Shown in pieces: positions 1 to 9,310 of a stretch of 64,000 bases of DNA. Every line of letters begins with the position of its first letter. Position 1 is the stretch's first letter. The notes under the pieces are model-generated. The model was given only the letters and a program-made list of their open reading frames with translations, did no database searches and was not told the origin of the DNA. The translations under genes were made by a program, and so were the position numbers. Source of the DNA: CAWICD01 sp052267165 (GTDB taxonomy: Bacteria > Vulcanimicrobiota > Vulcanimicrobiia > Vulcanimicrobiales > Vulcanimicrobiaceae); contig JBKQHO010000025.1 in NCBI GenBank assembly GCA_052267165.1, forward strand, positions 54,231-118,230. Direction: 5' to 3'.

Positions 1-1
1 C

Positions 2-808
2 GCGCGGCCCGCGGCGGGGGCAATGCTCGAACGGCTGCGCGTCTGGGACTACGTGACCGCCGCCCGCGTCGACCGCTTCGTCGCCAACAGCCGCTTGACG
101 CAACTGCGGATTCGCAAGCATTATGGGCGCGACAGCGAGCTGCTCTACCCGCCGATCGATACCGAGCGGTTCACGCCCGGCGGCGAAGTCGAGGACTACT
201 ACCTCGTCGCTTCTCGCGCGGTCCCGTACAAGCGGATCGATCTCGCCGTCGAGGCGACCGCTCGGGCCGGGCGCAAGCTCACGCTCGTCGGCGACCGTCA
301 CCGGCTCGTCGACGCGCCGCACGTCACGTCGCTCGGTCACGTGACCAACGATCGCCTCGTGCAGCTGATGCGCGGTGCTCGCGCGCTGCTCTTTCCGCAG
401 CACGAGGATTTCGGGATGACGGCCCTCGAGATGAACGCTTGCGGCAGGCCCGTGATCGCGTACGGCAGCGGCGGCGCGGTCGAAACCGTCGTCGACGGTT
501 ATACCGGCATCCTCGTGCCGGAACAAACGCCCGAGGCGTTCGTCGCGGGCATCGAGCGCTTCGAGAAGCTGAACTTCGATCCGCTGACGCTGCGCTTCCA
601 CGCCGAGCGCTTCTCGCGCGAGCGATTCGTCGAATCGCTGCGCGAGGTGATCGCGCGCGCCTGGAGCGAGGCTCAGGAGCCGCGGGCCATCAGGCGCTCG
701 GTCTCGTTACAGCGTCGCCCAGACGTCGAGCTTCGTGCGGATTTCGTCGATGACGGCGTCGGTGAACTCCGTCGTCGAGGCGTCTCCGCCGAGGCCGCCG
801 GTAGCTAG
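2..808 (+). CDS. Glycosyltransferase family 4 (GT-B fold), 3' part; C-terminus altered
   Basis: The reading frame is open from the left edge, so the N-terminal acceptor domain lies outside the window. What remains is the family 4 retaining glycosyltransferase C-terminal domain: a conserved ANSRLT segment, LLYPPIDTERF at the domain junction, and the EX7E nucleotide-sugar motif in EDFGMTALEMNACG (about nt 405-445). By family it transfers an activated sugar to a lipid-linked or polysaccharide acceptor at the cytoplasmic membrane. The normal domain seems to end near RAWSEAQEP (about nt 690). The last ~40 residues are encoded by the antisense strand of a decayed IDH-like gene, so the natural C-terminus has been replaced or extended. 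The sugar substrate cannot be told from the sequence. Confidence 0.85.
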   Translation, partial: ARPAAGAMLERLRVWDYVTAARVDRFVANSRLTQLRIRKHYGRDSELLYPPIDTERFTPGGEVEDYYLVASRAVPYKRIDLAVEATARAGRKLTLVGDRHRLVDAPHVTSLGHVTNDRLVQLMRGARALLFPQHEDFGMTALEMNACGRPVIAYGSGGAVETVVDGYTGILVPEQTPEAFVAGIERFEKLNFDPLTLRFHAERFSRERFVESLREVIARAWSEAQEPRAIRRSVSLQRRPDVELRADFVDDGVGELRRRGVSAEAAGS

Positions 809-960
809 ACCCGCTCGGAACCGTCTCGAGGAGCGTCCGGAGATAGCATGTGAGCCCGGCGTGCCGCGCTGATTGGGCACGTAGGAGTGCGGCGCCGCCC
901 CGGCCGGGATCATCGCCGTCGAGTCCGCGACGTTCTTGCCGAATAGGCGCGTCGCTTCGG
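707..960 (-). pseudogene. 3' relic of isocitrate/isopropylmalate dehydrogenase-like gene (copy 1)
   Basis: Translated on the minus strand this stretch gives RLFGKNVADSTAMIPAGAA, then a scrambled middle, then GGDASTTEFTDAVIDEIRT and KLDVWATL. That aligns with the last ~85 residues of the intact gene at 19267-20340. Nucleotide similarity continues past the stop codon to about 684. Small indels shift the frame in the middle, and nothing corresponding to the first three quarters of the enzyme is present. It is therefore a decayed fragment, overlapped antisense by the end of the glycosyltransferase gene. Confidence 0.8.
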
Positions 961-1051
961 CGGTTTCATCATCTTGCAGATTCGTGCCCACGTCCTCAAC
1001 GACGAATGGCTAAGGGCCTCCACGAGAGGACCGTGTAGCAGGAGTTATGGC

Positions 1052-1071
1052 GCAACGTTAAGGCAACGTTA
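1052..1071 (+). promoter_or_regulatory. Two 9-bp direct repeats at 11-bp period upstream of the secretin gene
   Basis: GCAACGTTA occurs at 1052-1060 and again at 1063-1071, one helical turn apart. Tandem direct repeats with an 11-bp period are typical of OmpR/PhoB-type response-regulator boxes, so this is a candidate operator for the secretin-lipoprotein genes. The 10-mer CGTTAGTCGT at the end of this box (1067-1076) recurs exactly at 4911-4920 in the long gap before the second lipoprotein gene. The regulator is unknown and binding is inferred only from spacing. Confidence 0.35.
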
Positions 1072-1142
1072 GTCGTCCTGTTCGAATCGAACGTGCTAGC
1101 ATCTCCACGCGAGGGCGTCAGCGGTAGCCTTCTAAACGGTAC

Positions 1143-1289
1143 ATGATCGTGGAGCTTTCGGAATCCCTCGACGCCCACGGATTTCGCGCAGCGACCCGTT
1201 ACGTTCGTCTGACCGCTGCGATCGAAGACGCGCTTCGATCGGCTTTCCGTGCTTCAGAGAAGCGCCGTCGCGCGCGACGGCGATGGTAG
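1143..1289 (+). CDS. Small basic ORF immediately before the secretin gene
   Basis: This ORF encodes 48 residues (starting MIVELSESLDAHGF, ending RRRARRRW) and stops 3 nt before the secretin start, so the two could be translationally coupled. The frame is bounded upstream by a stop at 1125-1127, and the ATG is its first start. There is no strong Shine-Dalgarno. The N-terminal half can form an amphipathic helix and the C-terminus is arginine-rich, with no membrane segment. No family is recognised. It may be a leader peptide or a chance ORF in high-GC DNA. Confidence 0.35.
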   Translation: MIVELSESLDAHGFRAATRYVRLTAAIEDALRSAFRASEKRRRARRRW

Positions 1290-1292
1290 TCC

Positions 1293-4082
1293 ATGCAGCG
1301 CTCCGCCCGTACCGCAGCATTCGCCGTCACCTGTATCGTGGCGCTGCTTTCCACCCTGTGGACGCACGGCCCCGCTACGGCCGCGTCCGGGATGCGCATC
1401 ACTTTCAGCGCGCGCTCGATCTCGGCACGCGATGCGGTGATGCGCGTGGGAGCCTTCTTCGGCCTCTCGGTCGTGGTGAGCGGGTCGCTCGACCAACGCG
1501 TGTCGGTCTCCCTGCGGGGGCTGACGCTCGACGAGGCCTTGAATGCGCTGCTCGCGCCGCTTGGCGTCGCCTATCAGCGCAACGGAAACGTTCTGTCCGT
1601 AGCCGGGCGCGCCGCACGCACTAGCGCAACGCGCACGGGGTTCGCGCCGACAACGCTCTCCATCTCGCAGATGCCGGTCGATCGCGCGGCCGCGACGCTG
1701 CGCCAGCTCTTTCCAAGCGCGCACATTCTCGTCGACCATGCGGCCAGAGTCTTGATCGTCCAAGCTTTGCCGGACGACCTCAACGGCATGCGCGCGGTCT
1801 TGCAAGGGATCGACGTCCGCAGCCCCGAGAAGCCGGTCAGCGCAGCGGTTGCGCTCCAGCACGTTTCGGCGCAGCTCGTCGTCGCGAAGCTGCGGCCGCT
1901 TTTTCCCGGCGCGCGGCTTTCGGCTGGCCCCGACAAGACGGTCGTCATCGAGGCGAATGACCAAGATCAAAATCAGATCAAGACGCTCATCTCGTCACTC
2001 GACGTCCCGCCGCCGGCCGGGCCGCCTGCAAACACGGATGCCGTCCGAGTGACGCAGGTTTCGGCGAGCGCCGTCGCGAGTCTGGTGCATCAGCAGATCC
2101 GCGACGTCGAGGCCACGGCCGTTGGCTCGACCGTCGTGCTGAAGGGCCCGCCCGATGCCGTCGCGAGCGCGAAGAGCCTCGTCGTCCTCGTCGACGTGCC
2201 ACAGGCGCAAACGCGCTACACCAACGTCTATCGCCTGCGCTTCGCGGACGCGAAGGACGCCGAGTCGATCATCGCGCGGTCGTTCCCCGACGCGCAAGTC
2301 ACGCTCAACGAGGAGCTCAACGCCCTCTCCGTGTTCGCGACGGGCGCGGAACACGCGCGCATCGCCGATGCCCTTAACCAGCTCGACGATGCACCCGCCG
2401 AACGCAGCGGCTCGCAGAGCGGCGCGACGACCGACACGCCCGGCGGCGCCGTTACGATCGACGTCGTGCCCCTGCGCTCGGCGATTCCAGCCCAGGCCGC
2501 GAATACTCCTTCGACGACGCCCAGCGACATCGCCAACATCGTGCTCCAAAATCTCAGCTCCGTCGCGCCCGACCTCAAAGTGACGCCCGCGTACAGCCCC
2601 GCCGAGCTCGTGGTCAGCGGCAGTCCCTACGCCGTCAAGCTGGCGAAGGACCTGATCGCGCGTCTCGACGTACCGCAGCAGCTCGTCGTCATGGATACGC
2701 AGATCGTTGAGCTCAACGAAACAACGGCCAAGAATCTCGGCCTCTCGTTCGCTCCGAACAGCGTGCTCACGACGACGTATTCGGAAACGAGTCCGCAGCC
2801 GATCGCGAACGGCAACACGCCGCCGCTGCTCGGGCTACAGCCGCTCTCGCGCACACCGCTTTCGCTGCAATTCCAGCTCGGACTCGCGATCTCGCAAGGG
2901 AAGGGCCGCATCCTCGCCGACCCCCGGATCACCACGATCTCAGGCAAGACGGCAAGCCTGCGCGCCGGCGATAACATCACCGTGCTTACGCAGTCGGGCG
3001 GCGGCACCGGGGTGGCCGTCACGACGCAGCTCCAGACGTTTCAAACCGGTGTGTCGCTCGACATCACGCCGGAACTCAACGCCGACAACTACATCACGAT
3101 CAACTTGCATCCCGTGGTCAATAGCGTCACGAGCTACAACGCACAAAACATTCCGCAGATCGCGACGCGCGACACGCAAACGACGATCGGCTTGCGCGAG
3201 GGCCAAACGCTCGTTATCGGCGGCCTCATCCAGGACAATACATCGCGGACGACCACCAAAATCCCGCTGCTCGGCGACTTGCCGCTGATTGGTCCCCTCT
3301 TTCGCAACGAGCAGATCAACAACAGCCGCGACGAGCTGATCATCACGATCACGCCGCACGTCGTCGACCCGTTGAAGGCGGGCGCGATGATTCCCTTCCC
3401 TACCTCGGTGCCTATCCCGACGGGCTCCGCGCTCTACGCCCCCGGCACGGCCGCGCCCCCCGCGATCGTTCGTCAGGGAGAGTCACAGCGTCCGCGTGCG
3501 ATCGTCGCCTACGGCAGTCAGGGACGGGCGGGTGTTGCCGGTGTGAATCAGGGCCCGCGCTTGCCGCCCATGCCGACCCCAAACGCCGGGCCGACGCCGG
3601 CGCCCTCGCCGCTCACTGGGACCGGCGGAAACGTCAGCTTACCGCAAAGCCCGCTCGGGCCGCTGCCGTTTGGTTTGCCGGCAACGGGAGGAGCATCATC
3701 GCCGACGCCCGGTGCGGCGCCCTCCGCGTTCGGAAACACGAACGTCTTTACGTACGGTCAGGCGCCGAGCAACAATTATGCGGCGGCCACCGATCCCGTC
3801 CAGGTGTTCTACGTAAACTTTGCGCCGACCGTGCTGCAAAATGGGACGACGTTCAACGTCTCAGCGATCACCACGACGAACGTCACCAAAGTGACCGTCG
3901 GGTTCGGCAGCACGACCGCACCGCTCACTTCGGTCGGCCAAGGGAAGTGGCAAGGATCGTATCCGTTCAGCACCGCGGGTCTGCCCGCAAGTCAGTCCCA
4001 AGTGCAACTGACGCTTACCGCGCAACGTAACGACGGCACGGCATCGTCGGTGAACATTCCGGTCTCCGTGAGCGGTTCATGA
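1293..4082 (+). CDS. Secretin (GspD/PilQ-type outer-membrane channel) with Ig-like C-terminal extension
   Basis: A 929-residue outer-membrane secretin that would form the gated ring of a type II secretion, type IV pilus or related machine. A signal peptide covers about residues 1-31 (ends ATAASG). A short STN-type domain follows at about 40-105, then three or four N-domain repeats at about 110-460. The secretin barrel at about 465-690 carries the hallmark PLLGDLPLIGPLFR near residue 656. About 240 further residues are unusual: a Pro/Gly/Ala-rich linker (700-830) and an Ig-like β-domain (835-929). The linker lacks an obvious pilotin-binding S-domain. The gene overlaps the next by ATGA. No ATPase, platform or pseudopilin gene is nearby, so the parent machine is unknown. 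Confidence 0.93.
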   Translation: MQRSARTAAFAVTCIVALLSTLWTHGPATAASGMRITFSARSISARDAVMRVGAFFGLSVVVSGSLDQRVSVSLRGLTLDEALNALLAPLGVAYQRNGNVLSVAGRAARTSATRTGFAPTTLSISQMPVDRAAATLRQLFPSAHILVDHAARVLIVQALPDDLNGMRAVLQGIDVRSPEKPVSAAVALQHVSAQLVVAKLRPLFPGARLSAGPDKTVVIEANDQDQNQIKTLISSLDVPPPAGPPANTDAVRVTQVSASAVASLVHQQIRDVEATAVGSTVVLKGPPDAVASAKSLVVLVDVPQAQTRYTNVYRLRFADAKDAESIIARSFPDAQVTLNEELNALSVFATGAEHARIADALNQLDDAPAERSGSQSGATTDTPGGAVTIDVVPLRSAIPAQAANTPSTTPSDIANIVLQNLSSVAPDLKVTPAYSPAELVVSGSPYAVKLAKDLIARLDVPQQLVVMDTQIVELNETTAKNLGLSFAPNSVLTTTYSETSPQPIANGNTPPLLGLQPLSRTPLSLQFQLGLAISQGKGRILADPRITTISGKTASLRAGDNITVLTQSGGGTGVAVTTQLQTFQTGVSLDITPELNADNYITINLHPVVNSVTSYNAQNIPQIATRDTQTTIGLREGQTLVIGGLIQDNTSRTTTKIPLLGDLPLIGPLFRNEQINNSRDELIITITPHVVDPLKAGAMIPFPTSVPIPTGSALYAPGTAAPPAIVRQGESQRPRAIVAYGSQGRAGVAGVNQGPRLPPMPTPNAGPTPAPSPLTGTGGNVSLPQSPLGPLPFGLPATGGASSPTPGAAPSAFGNTNVFTYGQAPSNNYAAATDPVQVFYVNFAPTVLQNGTTFNVSAITTTNVTKVTVGFGSTTAPLTSVGQGKWQGSYPFSTAGLPASQSQVQLTLTAQRNDGTASSVNIPVSVSGS

Positions 4083-4735
4083 GGGCTGCGCGTAGGCTGT
4101 GGCTGGGCCTGGGCCTCGCGAGTACGCTTGCAGCGGGTGCCGCCTGTACGAGCCTCCAGCGAACCTATGGTGTGACGCCGAGCCCGGCCTCGCAGGTGAG
4201 CGCAAGCGGCGCCGCGGCTTCGCCGGGATCGACGCAGACGCCCGGTTCTGCGACAGCGACGCCGACGAGCGCGGCTTCACCACAGGCTTGCGCGACGCAA
4301 AACCCAGCCGCCGTGCAAGTCGCGATGGTCTCGTTCATCACCGCCAGCACCGACCCGACGTACGGGGTCATCAACGGCTATGCCATCGCAACCAACGGCG
4401 CCGTGCCGGTGAGCGCTGCGCTCATCTCGGTACCTTCGGGTTCGGCGCTGCAGTTCGTCAACGGCGAGACGCCGTCTACGCCCTCGATCAACCACTCGGC
4501 GGTGGGCTTTCCCGGCGTCAGCGCTTTTCCGCCGGTACCGTTCACCTTCCCCTCCGCCGACGCACAAGCAGTCGGCTCGCAGATCAGCGGTTCGAATGCC
4601 TGGTCGACCGGCATCATAGCCCCCAACTGCTATTCGCAAACGTTCATCGTCGGCGGCGCGGGCCCGTATTTTTTCGGTGACGATACCTATTACAATGAAA
4701 GTAATACTCGCGACGTGATCGTGATCTCGCAGTGA
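4079..4735 (+). CDS. Small secreted protein or lipoprotein, secretin-linked
   Basis: This 218-residue protein starts at an ATG overlapping the secretin stop (ATGA), so it is probably translationally coupled. An export signal (RLWLGLGLASTLAAGAAC) ends at a Cys, but the residues before it (GAA) are a poor lipobox, so lipidation is uncertain. A Ser/Thr/Ala/Pro linker of about 40 residues follows, then a compact domain with CATQNPAAVQVAM and a paired cysteine near IIAPNCYSQTF. No family is recognised. Its position right after the secretin suggests a secretin-associated partner, but there is no similarity to a known pilotin. Confidence 0.75.
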   Translation: MRAARRLWLGLGLASTLAAGAACTSLQRTYGVTPSPASQVSASGAAASPGSTQTPGSATATPTSAASPQACATQNPAAVQVAMVSFITASTDPTYGVINGYAIATNGAVPVSAALISVPSGSALQFVNGETPSTPSINHSAVGFPGVSAFPPVPFTFPSADAQAVGSQISGSNAWSTGIIAPNCYSQTFIVGGAGPYFFGDDTYYNESNTRDVIVISQ

Positions 4736-5156
4736 ACCAGGCTGTGCAACTTCGTACGCCATCCGTCAAAGCAGTTCCCTTTTATAAGGAAGCGAGGCGG
4801 AATTGATGTCGAATCGCGCCAGGCGGTTCGCTCGCGGGGAGGAGAGTGAGCGTCGATTTAAGTCTTTGTTAATGTCTCGCGCAAGGAGAAGGCCGAAAAG
4901 CTTAAACCCTCGTTAGTCGTGCAGCGTGCGAGCGAGGTGTTACAATTTTTTCGATGTTCGACCAAGCAGGGCCTGCACGCCGAGGTGAGTCAGTCCGCGT
5001 TTTCAGCGAAGCCGCTTGGACTCGAAAGGTATGATGTTTAGCCATCACCTGCGCTCCCTACGTGGATAATTGCACGGCTGTTCGTGAGCAGCAACGACTC
5101 ATAAAGAAAGACCCTCTAACGTCATTTCAGCTGCGCGCTTACCTAGAGTTTCCTTC
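4736..5156. other. Intergenic region, 421 bp, with possible promoter
   Basis: There is no convincing gene here. It contains the 10-mer CGTTAGTCGT (4911-4920) shared with the box before the secretin, and a good -10-like TACAAT at 4941-4946 followed by a T-run, without a clear -35. A 36-codon ORF (4806-4916, very Arg-rich, after a purine-rich stretch) is present but looks like chance. The length and AT-rich patches suggest that 5157 onward has its own promoter. Confidence 0.4.
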
Positions 5157-6623
5157 ATGATTCGATGCCTATGTTTGGCGGTTGCCCTCGTCACGTTGGC
5201 GGCGTGTACGTCCGGTCAGGTCGGCACGTTGCCGGCGTCGACCAGCCCCACGTCGTCCACGACGCTGCAACTGGGCGTCGGCACTGCAACTCTTGTCGAT
5301 TCAAGCGGCGCGCAGCACCTCGGCCTCAACGTCGTGGAAACGTTCCGAGGCAGCAACGGCGACAGTGCGACGACCTCCAACACGCCTACGCTGAGCGGAC
5401 CGTCCGGCGCCTTCGGCAACATTAACACCGGGGCCGTCTCACAGCTCACCGGCATCACGTTGACGCAGGAGGAACAACTTGCCCAGCAGGTCTCGCAAAA
5501 AACGCCTGGCAGTTATGTGCTGCCCAGCGGCGAGCTAGCTTTTGGCCTCAGCGTCGGTGCTTTCGGCTACGGCTTCGCACCAGATAATCTCGTCGATCCT
5601 ACGGCGGCGAGCATCATCGAATCGGCCAACGCAGGTGCCGTGTGTCCGGAGCTCTCGGTGCCGGCCCAGCGCGGCGGCTCGGCCCGTTACGACATCCTTA
5701 ACTCGCCGCAGTCGATCACCACGTCGGGACTCTGCCAAGCTGCGAATTCACCTCTTTTGCCGGCACTCGCCAGCTTCCCGTTCATCGGTGGACCGCCGAT
5801 ATGGCCCTCGCCGGTCGGGTACGGTATCCCAAACGGCTTCCAAGGTTGGTCGAGCGGCTTTCTCGTGCTCGTGCCGTGTCAAACGCCTTCCGGCAACGTC
5901 ACACTGGGTGCATGTGCGGCGACCGGAACGCCGATCCCGGGAACGTATAACCTGGGGGTCGCGGTTTACAATGGCGGGGCGACCTCGGCCGCGACGGCAA
6001 CACAAGCGAATTACGTGACGAAGAATGCCGCCGCTACGCTGAGCGCCGGCGCGGTCACGAACCCGCTGCCCGCGATTGCCGCGCCGCAGGTCAACATTCA
6101 ACAAGACGGCACCGCCCTCGTTAGCCTCAACGTACCTGCGGATCCGCGAATCGTAGAAACGCTCATCTACATTACGACCGAAGATTGCTACGGTCAGCTC
6201 GCTGGAGTCGCAGGCAGCTCCTCCGGCGGGCCGCTCACCCACTCCTACACGCTCATTACAAAGAATTTTGGACAGCAGACCCTCCAGTTGACGAATCTCG
6301 GGCCACCGGACGCCTCGGGAGCGCCGACGCATACGTTCTGTACCGCCGGCGATCTAGCAAATCTCGAGGCAAGCGGTTCGTTCACAGTCGGATCGAAGTT
6401 TGCTTTAACGGCAGTTGCGGTTGCGTTCGACTATCCCGCATTCGAGGCGTCGTATCCGGCGAACACGCAACGTGCGCCGGCGATCGTCGGTGCCGGCGGT
6501 ACGGCCGACCTGTCGATCTCGCCGTATAACGCTCAGCAGTATTTACCCGGTGGAAACGGTGTCACTCACAGCGGTGCACCAGCTAGCTTAACAGCCGGCG
6601 ATAATGGTGGTCTTCTGCTGTGA
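5157..6623 (+). CDS. Lipoprotein, 488 aa, unknown function
   Basis: The N-terminus MIRCLCLAVALVTLAACTSG is a clear lipoprotein signal with a canonical LAAC lipobox, so the mature protein is predicted to be lipid-anchored. The remainder is rich in Gly, Ser, Thr, Ala and Asn with few charged residues, as in secreted β-rich proteins. It contains paired cysteines (for example CQTPSGNVTLGACAA). No catalytic motif or known domain was recognised. It overlaps the following lipoprotein gene by 4 nt (GTGA), so the three genes 5157-10725 look like one operon. Confidence 0.8.
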   Translation: MIRCLCLAVALVTLAACTSGQVGTLPASTSPTSSTTLQLGVGTATLVDSSGAQHLGLNVVETFRGSNGDSATTSNTPTLSGPSGAFGNINTGAVSQLTGITLTQEEQLAQQVSQKTPGSYVLPSGELAFGLSVGAFGYGFAPDNLVDPTAASIIESANAGAVCPELSVPAQRGGSARYDILNSPQSITTSGLCQAANSPLLPALASFPFIGGPPIWPSPVGYGIPNGFQGWSSGFLVLVPCQTPSGNVTLGACAATGTPIPGTYNLGVAVYNGGATSAATATQANYVTKNAAATLSAGAVTNPLPAIAAPQVNIQQDGTALVSLNVPADPRIVETLIYITTEDCYGQLAGVAGSSSGGPLTHSYTLITKNFGQQTLQLTNLGPPDASGAPTHTFCTAGDLANLEASGSFTVGSKFALTAVAVAFDYPAFEASYPANTQRAPAIVGAGGTADLSISPYNAQQYLPGGNGVTHSGAPASLTAGDNGGLLL

Positions 6624-9310
6624 GAACTCGGTGGGGTTGGTCGTTCGCGCTTGCGGTTCTCTTGGTTACGGGATGCGGCGGCTCCTCATCGTCGCCGGCC
6701 CCGCAGCCAACTGCGACAAGTCAGGTCGGCGCAGGCGGCGCGGGCGTCACCCCGAACCTCGATCAGAAGATCACCTTCACCGTCGACGTTCCGGCGGCGG
6801 CTTCGTCGGCAGCGGCTCGTTTGCGAACGGGCATGGTGCTTCACAACCGGCCGGCCGATGCCCCCGTACCGGCTCCAACACCGAGCACGACGGTGTACAT
6901 CTCATCCGCCATCGCGTCGATCACGATTGCGCTGCTCTCAGTCAACGGCGTGTCACTCGGCTATCCGCCGCCCGCCCCGGTGACGCAAAACATTGCCTGC
7001 CCGACGGGCAGTAGCGGCTGCAGCGTCGCGGTCTCCGGCGTCGAAGCCGCCGTCGGATCCAATCTGTACCAGATAACGACGTACGTTCAACCCGGGGGCA
7101 TCGGCACGCCGAGCAATCCGATCATCTCCTCTGGTCTCGTCGCGGTTGCGGTCACCTCCGGCGGGACGGTGAATACGACGCTCGGCGATCCCACCAAACT
7201 CGCGCTCGGTGGTTACGTCGCCTCCTTAGGTGTGTCGGTGACCGAGAGCGTACCGTTCACCTACAAACAAGCCGGTACGGGCACCGTGCTCATCGTCGCA
7301 AAAGATGCTGCCGGCGCAACGATCGTCGGTAACGTGCAGTTCCCCGACCCGGTCACCGTTTCCGCGACCGGGGCGACGCTGAGCGGCCCCGGTCTGCAAA
7401 GCGACGGATCGGTCGTGCTGACGTCGCCGCAAACATCGTCGACGCTCATCGCGCTCGCCTATAGCGGCACGTCCACCTCGATCTCGGTGACAGCCGAGGC
7501 AACGGCGGCCGGCGGCACGCCGATTTCGGGCAGCGCATCGCCGCCCGTCGTCGTTCCGCCGCCCTCGGCGAGCAACAGTCTCTACGTGCTTAACGCGGGC
7601 AACGATCAGGTGACCGAGTTCGCTTTGGCAACGGGCGGAACCGTCGGCATGCCGGCGACTTTCCGGCGGGCGGTCGCAACACCCGTCGTGGCTGGGCAAA
7701 CCGGTTGTCCCTCTACGTTGACGTACGACTCTGACCCGAATGCCGGCAGTTCAGGGTATCTGGGCTTTGGGGTCAACGGGATCAGCGTCGACGCGAAGAC
7801 GGGCAACGTATACTTCGCCCAGACCGGGAACACGTGCAACCCATCATCACCGGAGCCCGCAATCTTCTCTTTCGGATCGAGCGCGACGGGAGCGGCCGGC
7901 GCCACCACGTATCCGCTCAGTCCGCCGAACGGTGACTTTAACCTGGAACTTGGCGATGTCGAGCTTTCGTTCGACAGCGTCGCGGGGGAACTCGACTCCG
8001 GCTGGCCGCCGACTCTCTTCTTCATAGACGGTAACGGGAATCAAAATGCAGCGTTCTACGCGCAGGTCGCCTTTAGTGGAGCGAGTTCCAGCGTAACGTC
8101 GATCGGCGGTTTCGATGCGTCCGGCGGGACCCAAGCCTGCGCAGATAGCGCGGGGCTGACGGGCGGAGTCGCAGCCTTCCCGGGAAGTTGCGCGGCTTAT
8201 GGGAGCAGTGGATACCTCGGAGGCTCCTATGGGCCTACGGTGTATGGCCCCGAGCAGGGTGGAGCGGTCTTTCAGATTTCGCATCCCGCGATCGCTGCAT
8301 CGCAGTCGGGCGTGGTTTTCGCAACCGCATGGGATAGCGATTCACAACCGTTCGTATTGTCCAAGGGAAGTTCGCCGGCTTCGTTCTTTCCCGTCAACGT
8401 TGCGAACTCTTACGATCCACTCCTCGGCAGCTCACCGGCCGTCATCGGGTTCAGTTCCGGGCAGCCGAATTTCGGAATCGCGACCGCTCAGCCGAGCTGG
8501 ATCGAGGGACCGGACACGCTCCTCTCACCCTGGGCGCCGATCGCATCGATTGCGTACGATGCATCGACGCATCGGCTGTTCGTTCTCACCTTCGGCTTTA
8601 ACGTTAACGGCCAGTTCTACTACGCCTCCGCAACCGGTACGCCGCTTGGTTCTCCCGCGCGTCCGGACCTGTGCACCGACGCAGGAGGAAATCCCGGTAC
8701 ATCGATCACAAACTGCAGCGACGCGGACGCGCATTTCTATATCACGGCTTACGACGTGACGCAGCTTTCCGGAGGCACGCCCGCGGCGTCCACCTGCGCG
8801 GCCTGCGCCTACCCTCCCGGCGCGATCGACCTCAAGCCGGTCCTAGTCATCAGTGGCGATAAGTTGCACCTCCCCCCGGTCGGAATGAACAACGGCCTAA
8901 CTGCACCAGGCTTCGGCCAAAACGTCCTGCCGCAAAATGCGCTCGCGGCGTTCGGCGGCCGCGTCTATCTCGCAAATCCGCTCGGCGCTGCCTGCAACGC
9001 CACATGCGCAACGAACTATTCGGCGAACGGCTTGCCGACGGGCGACGGCACGGGTGAGATCGACGTCTATGACGGCACGCAAAGCGGCTATTACGGCAAC
9101 AGCAACCCGGGAGCCGTTTTCCTCGGCGCGTTTACCGATCCAAACCTCAACACGCCGATCAGCGTGGCGGTGGGCCCACTGGGCACCGCAACGTCCTCGC
9201 CGGCAAACCGCGTGCGCGGCATCGCGCCGCACAACCTCCGCTCTCAATCCTATCGGCATCGGCCGCCGCGCTCGATGAATGTGCGTCGGTTGCCGTGGCT
9301 ACATCTATGA
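6620..9310 (+). CDS. Large lipoprotein, 896 aa, β-rich with NHL/propeller-like C-terminal half
   Basis: The GTG start overlaps the previous stop (GTGA). The signal RTRWGWSFALAVLLVTGCGG carries a lipobox (VTGC). An N-terminal domain (about residues 45-190, ITFTVDVPA then VYISSAIASITIAL) resembles the same region of the lipoprotein at 54297-55898. A second β-domain follows. From NSLYVLNAGNDQVTEFAL (about residue 320) the protein has repeats of the kind found in NHL/β-propeller proteins. The final ~25 residues (RSQSYRHRPPRSMNVRRL) are basic and unlike the rest, perhaps from a late frameshift. Function unknown; a surface-exposed binding scaffold is plausible. Confidence 0.8.
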   Translation: MRTRWGWSFALAVLLVTGCGGSSSSPAPQPTATSQVGAGGAGVTPNLDQKITFTVDVPAAASSAAARLRTGMVLHNRPADAPVPAPTPSTTVYISSAIASITIALLSVNGVSLGYPPPAPVTQNIACPTGSSGCSVAVSGVEAAVGSNLYQITTYVQPGGIGTPSNPIISSGLVAVAVTSGGTVNTTLGDPTKLALGGYVASLGVSVTESVPFTYKQAGTGTVLIVAKDAAGATIVGNVQFPDPVTVSATGATLSGPGLQSDGSVVLTSPQTSSTLIALAYSGTSTSISVTAEATAAGGTPISGSASPPVVVPPPSASNSLYVLNAGNDQVTEFALATGGTVGMPATFRRAVATPVVAGQTGCPSTLTYDSDPNAGSSGYLGFGVNGISVDAKTGNVYFAQTGNTCNPSSPEPAIFSFGSSATGAAGATTYPLSPPNGDFNLELGDVELSFDSVAGELDSGWPPTLFFIDGNGNQNAAFYAQVAFSGASSSVTSIGGFDASGGTQACADSAGLTGGVAAFPGSCAAYGSSGYLGGSYGPTVYGPEQGGAVFQISHPAIAASQSGVVFATAWDSDSQPFVLSKGSSPASFFPVNVANSYDPLLGSSPAVIGFSSGQPNFGIATAQPSWIEGPDTLLSPWAPIASIAYDASTHRLFVLTFGFNVNGQFYYASATGTPLGSPARPDLCTDAGGNPGTSITNCSDADAHFYITAYDVTQLSGGTPAASTCAACAYPPGAIDLKPVLVISGDKLHLPPVGMNNGLTAPGFGQNVLPQNALAAFGGRVYLANPLGAACNATCATNYSANGLPTGDGTGEIDVYDGTQSGYYGNSNPGAVFLGAFTDPNLNTPISVAVGPLGTATSSPANRVRGIAPHNLRSQSYRHRPPRSMNVRRLPWLHL

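Noticed and set aside
4806..4916. 36-codon basic ORF in the 4736-5156 gap
   Set aside because: Arg-rich and without motif; a chance ORF is more likely.
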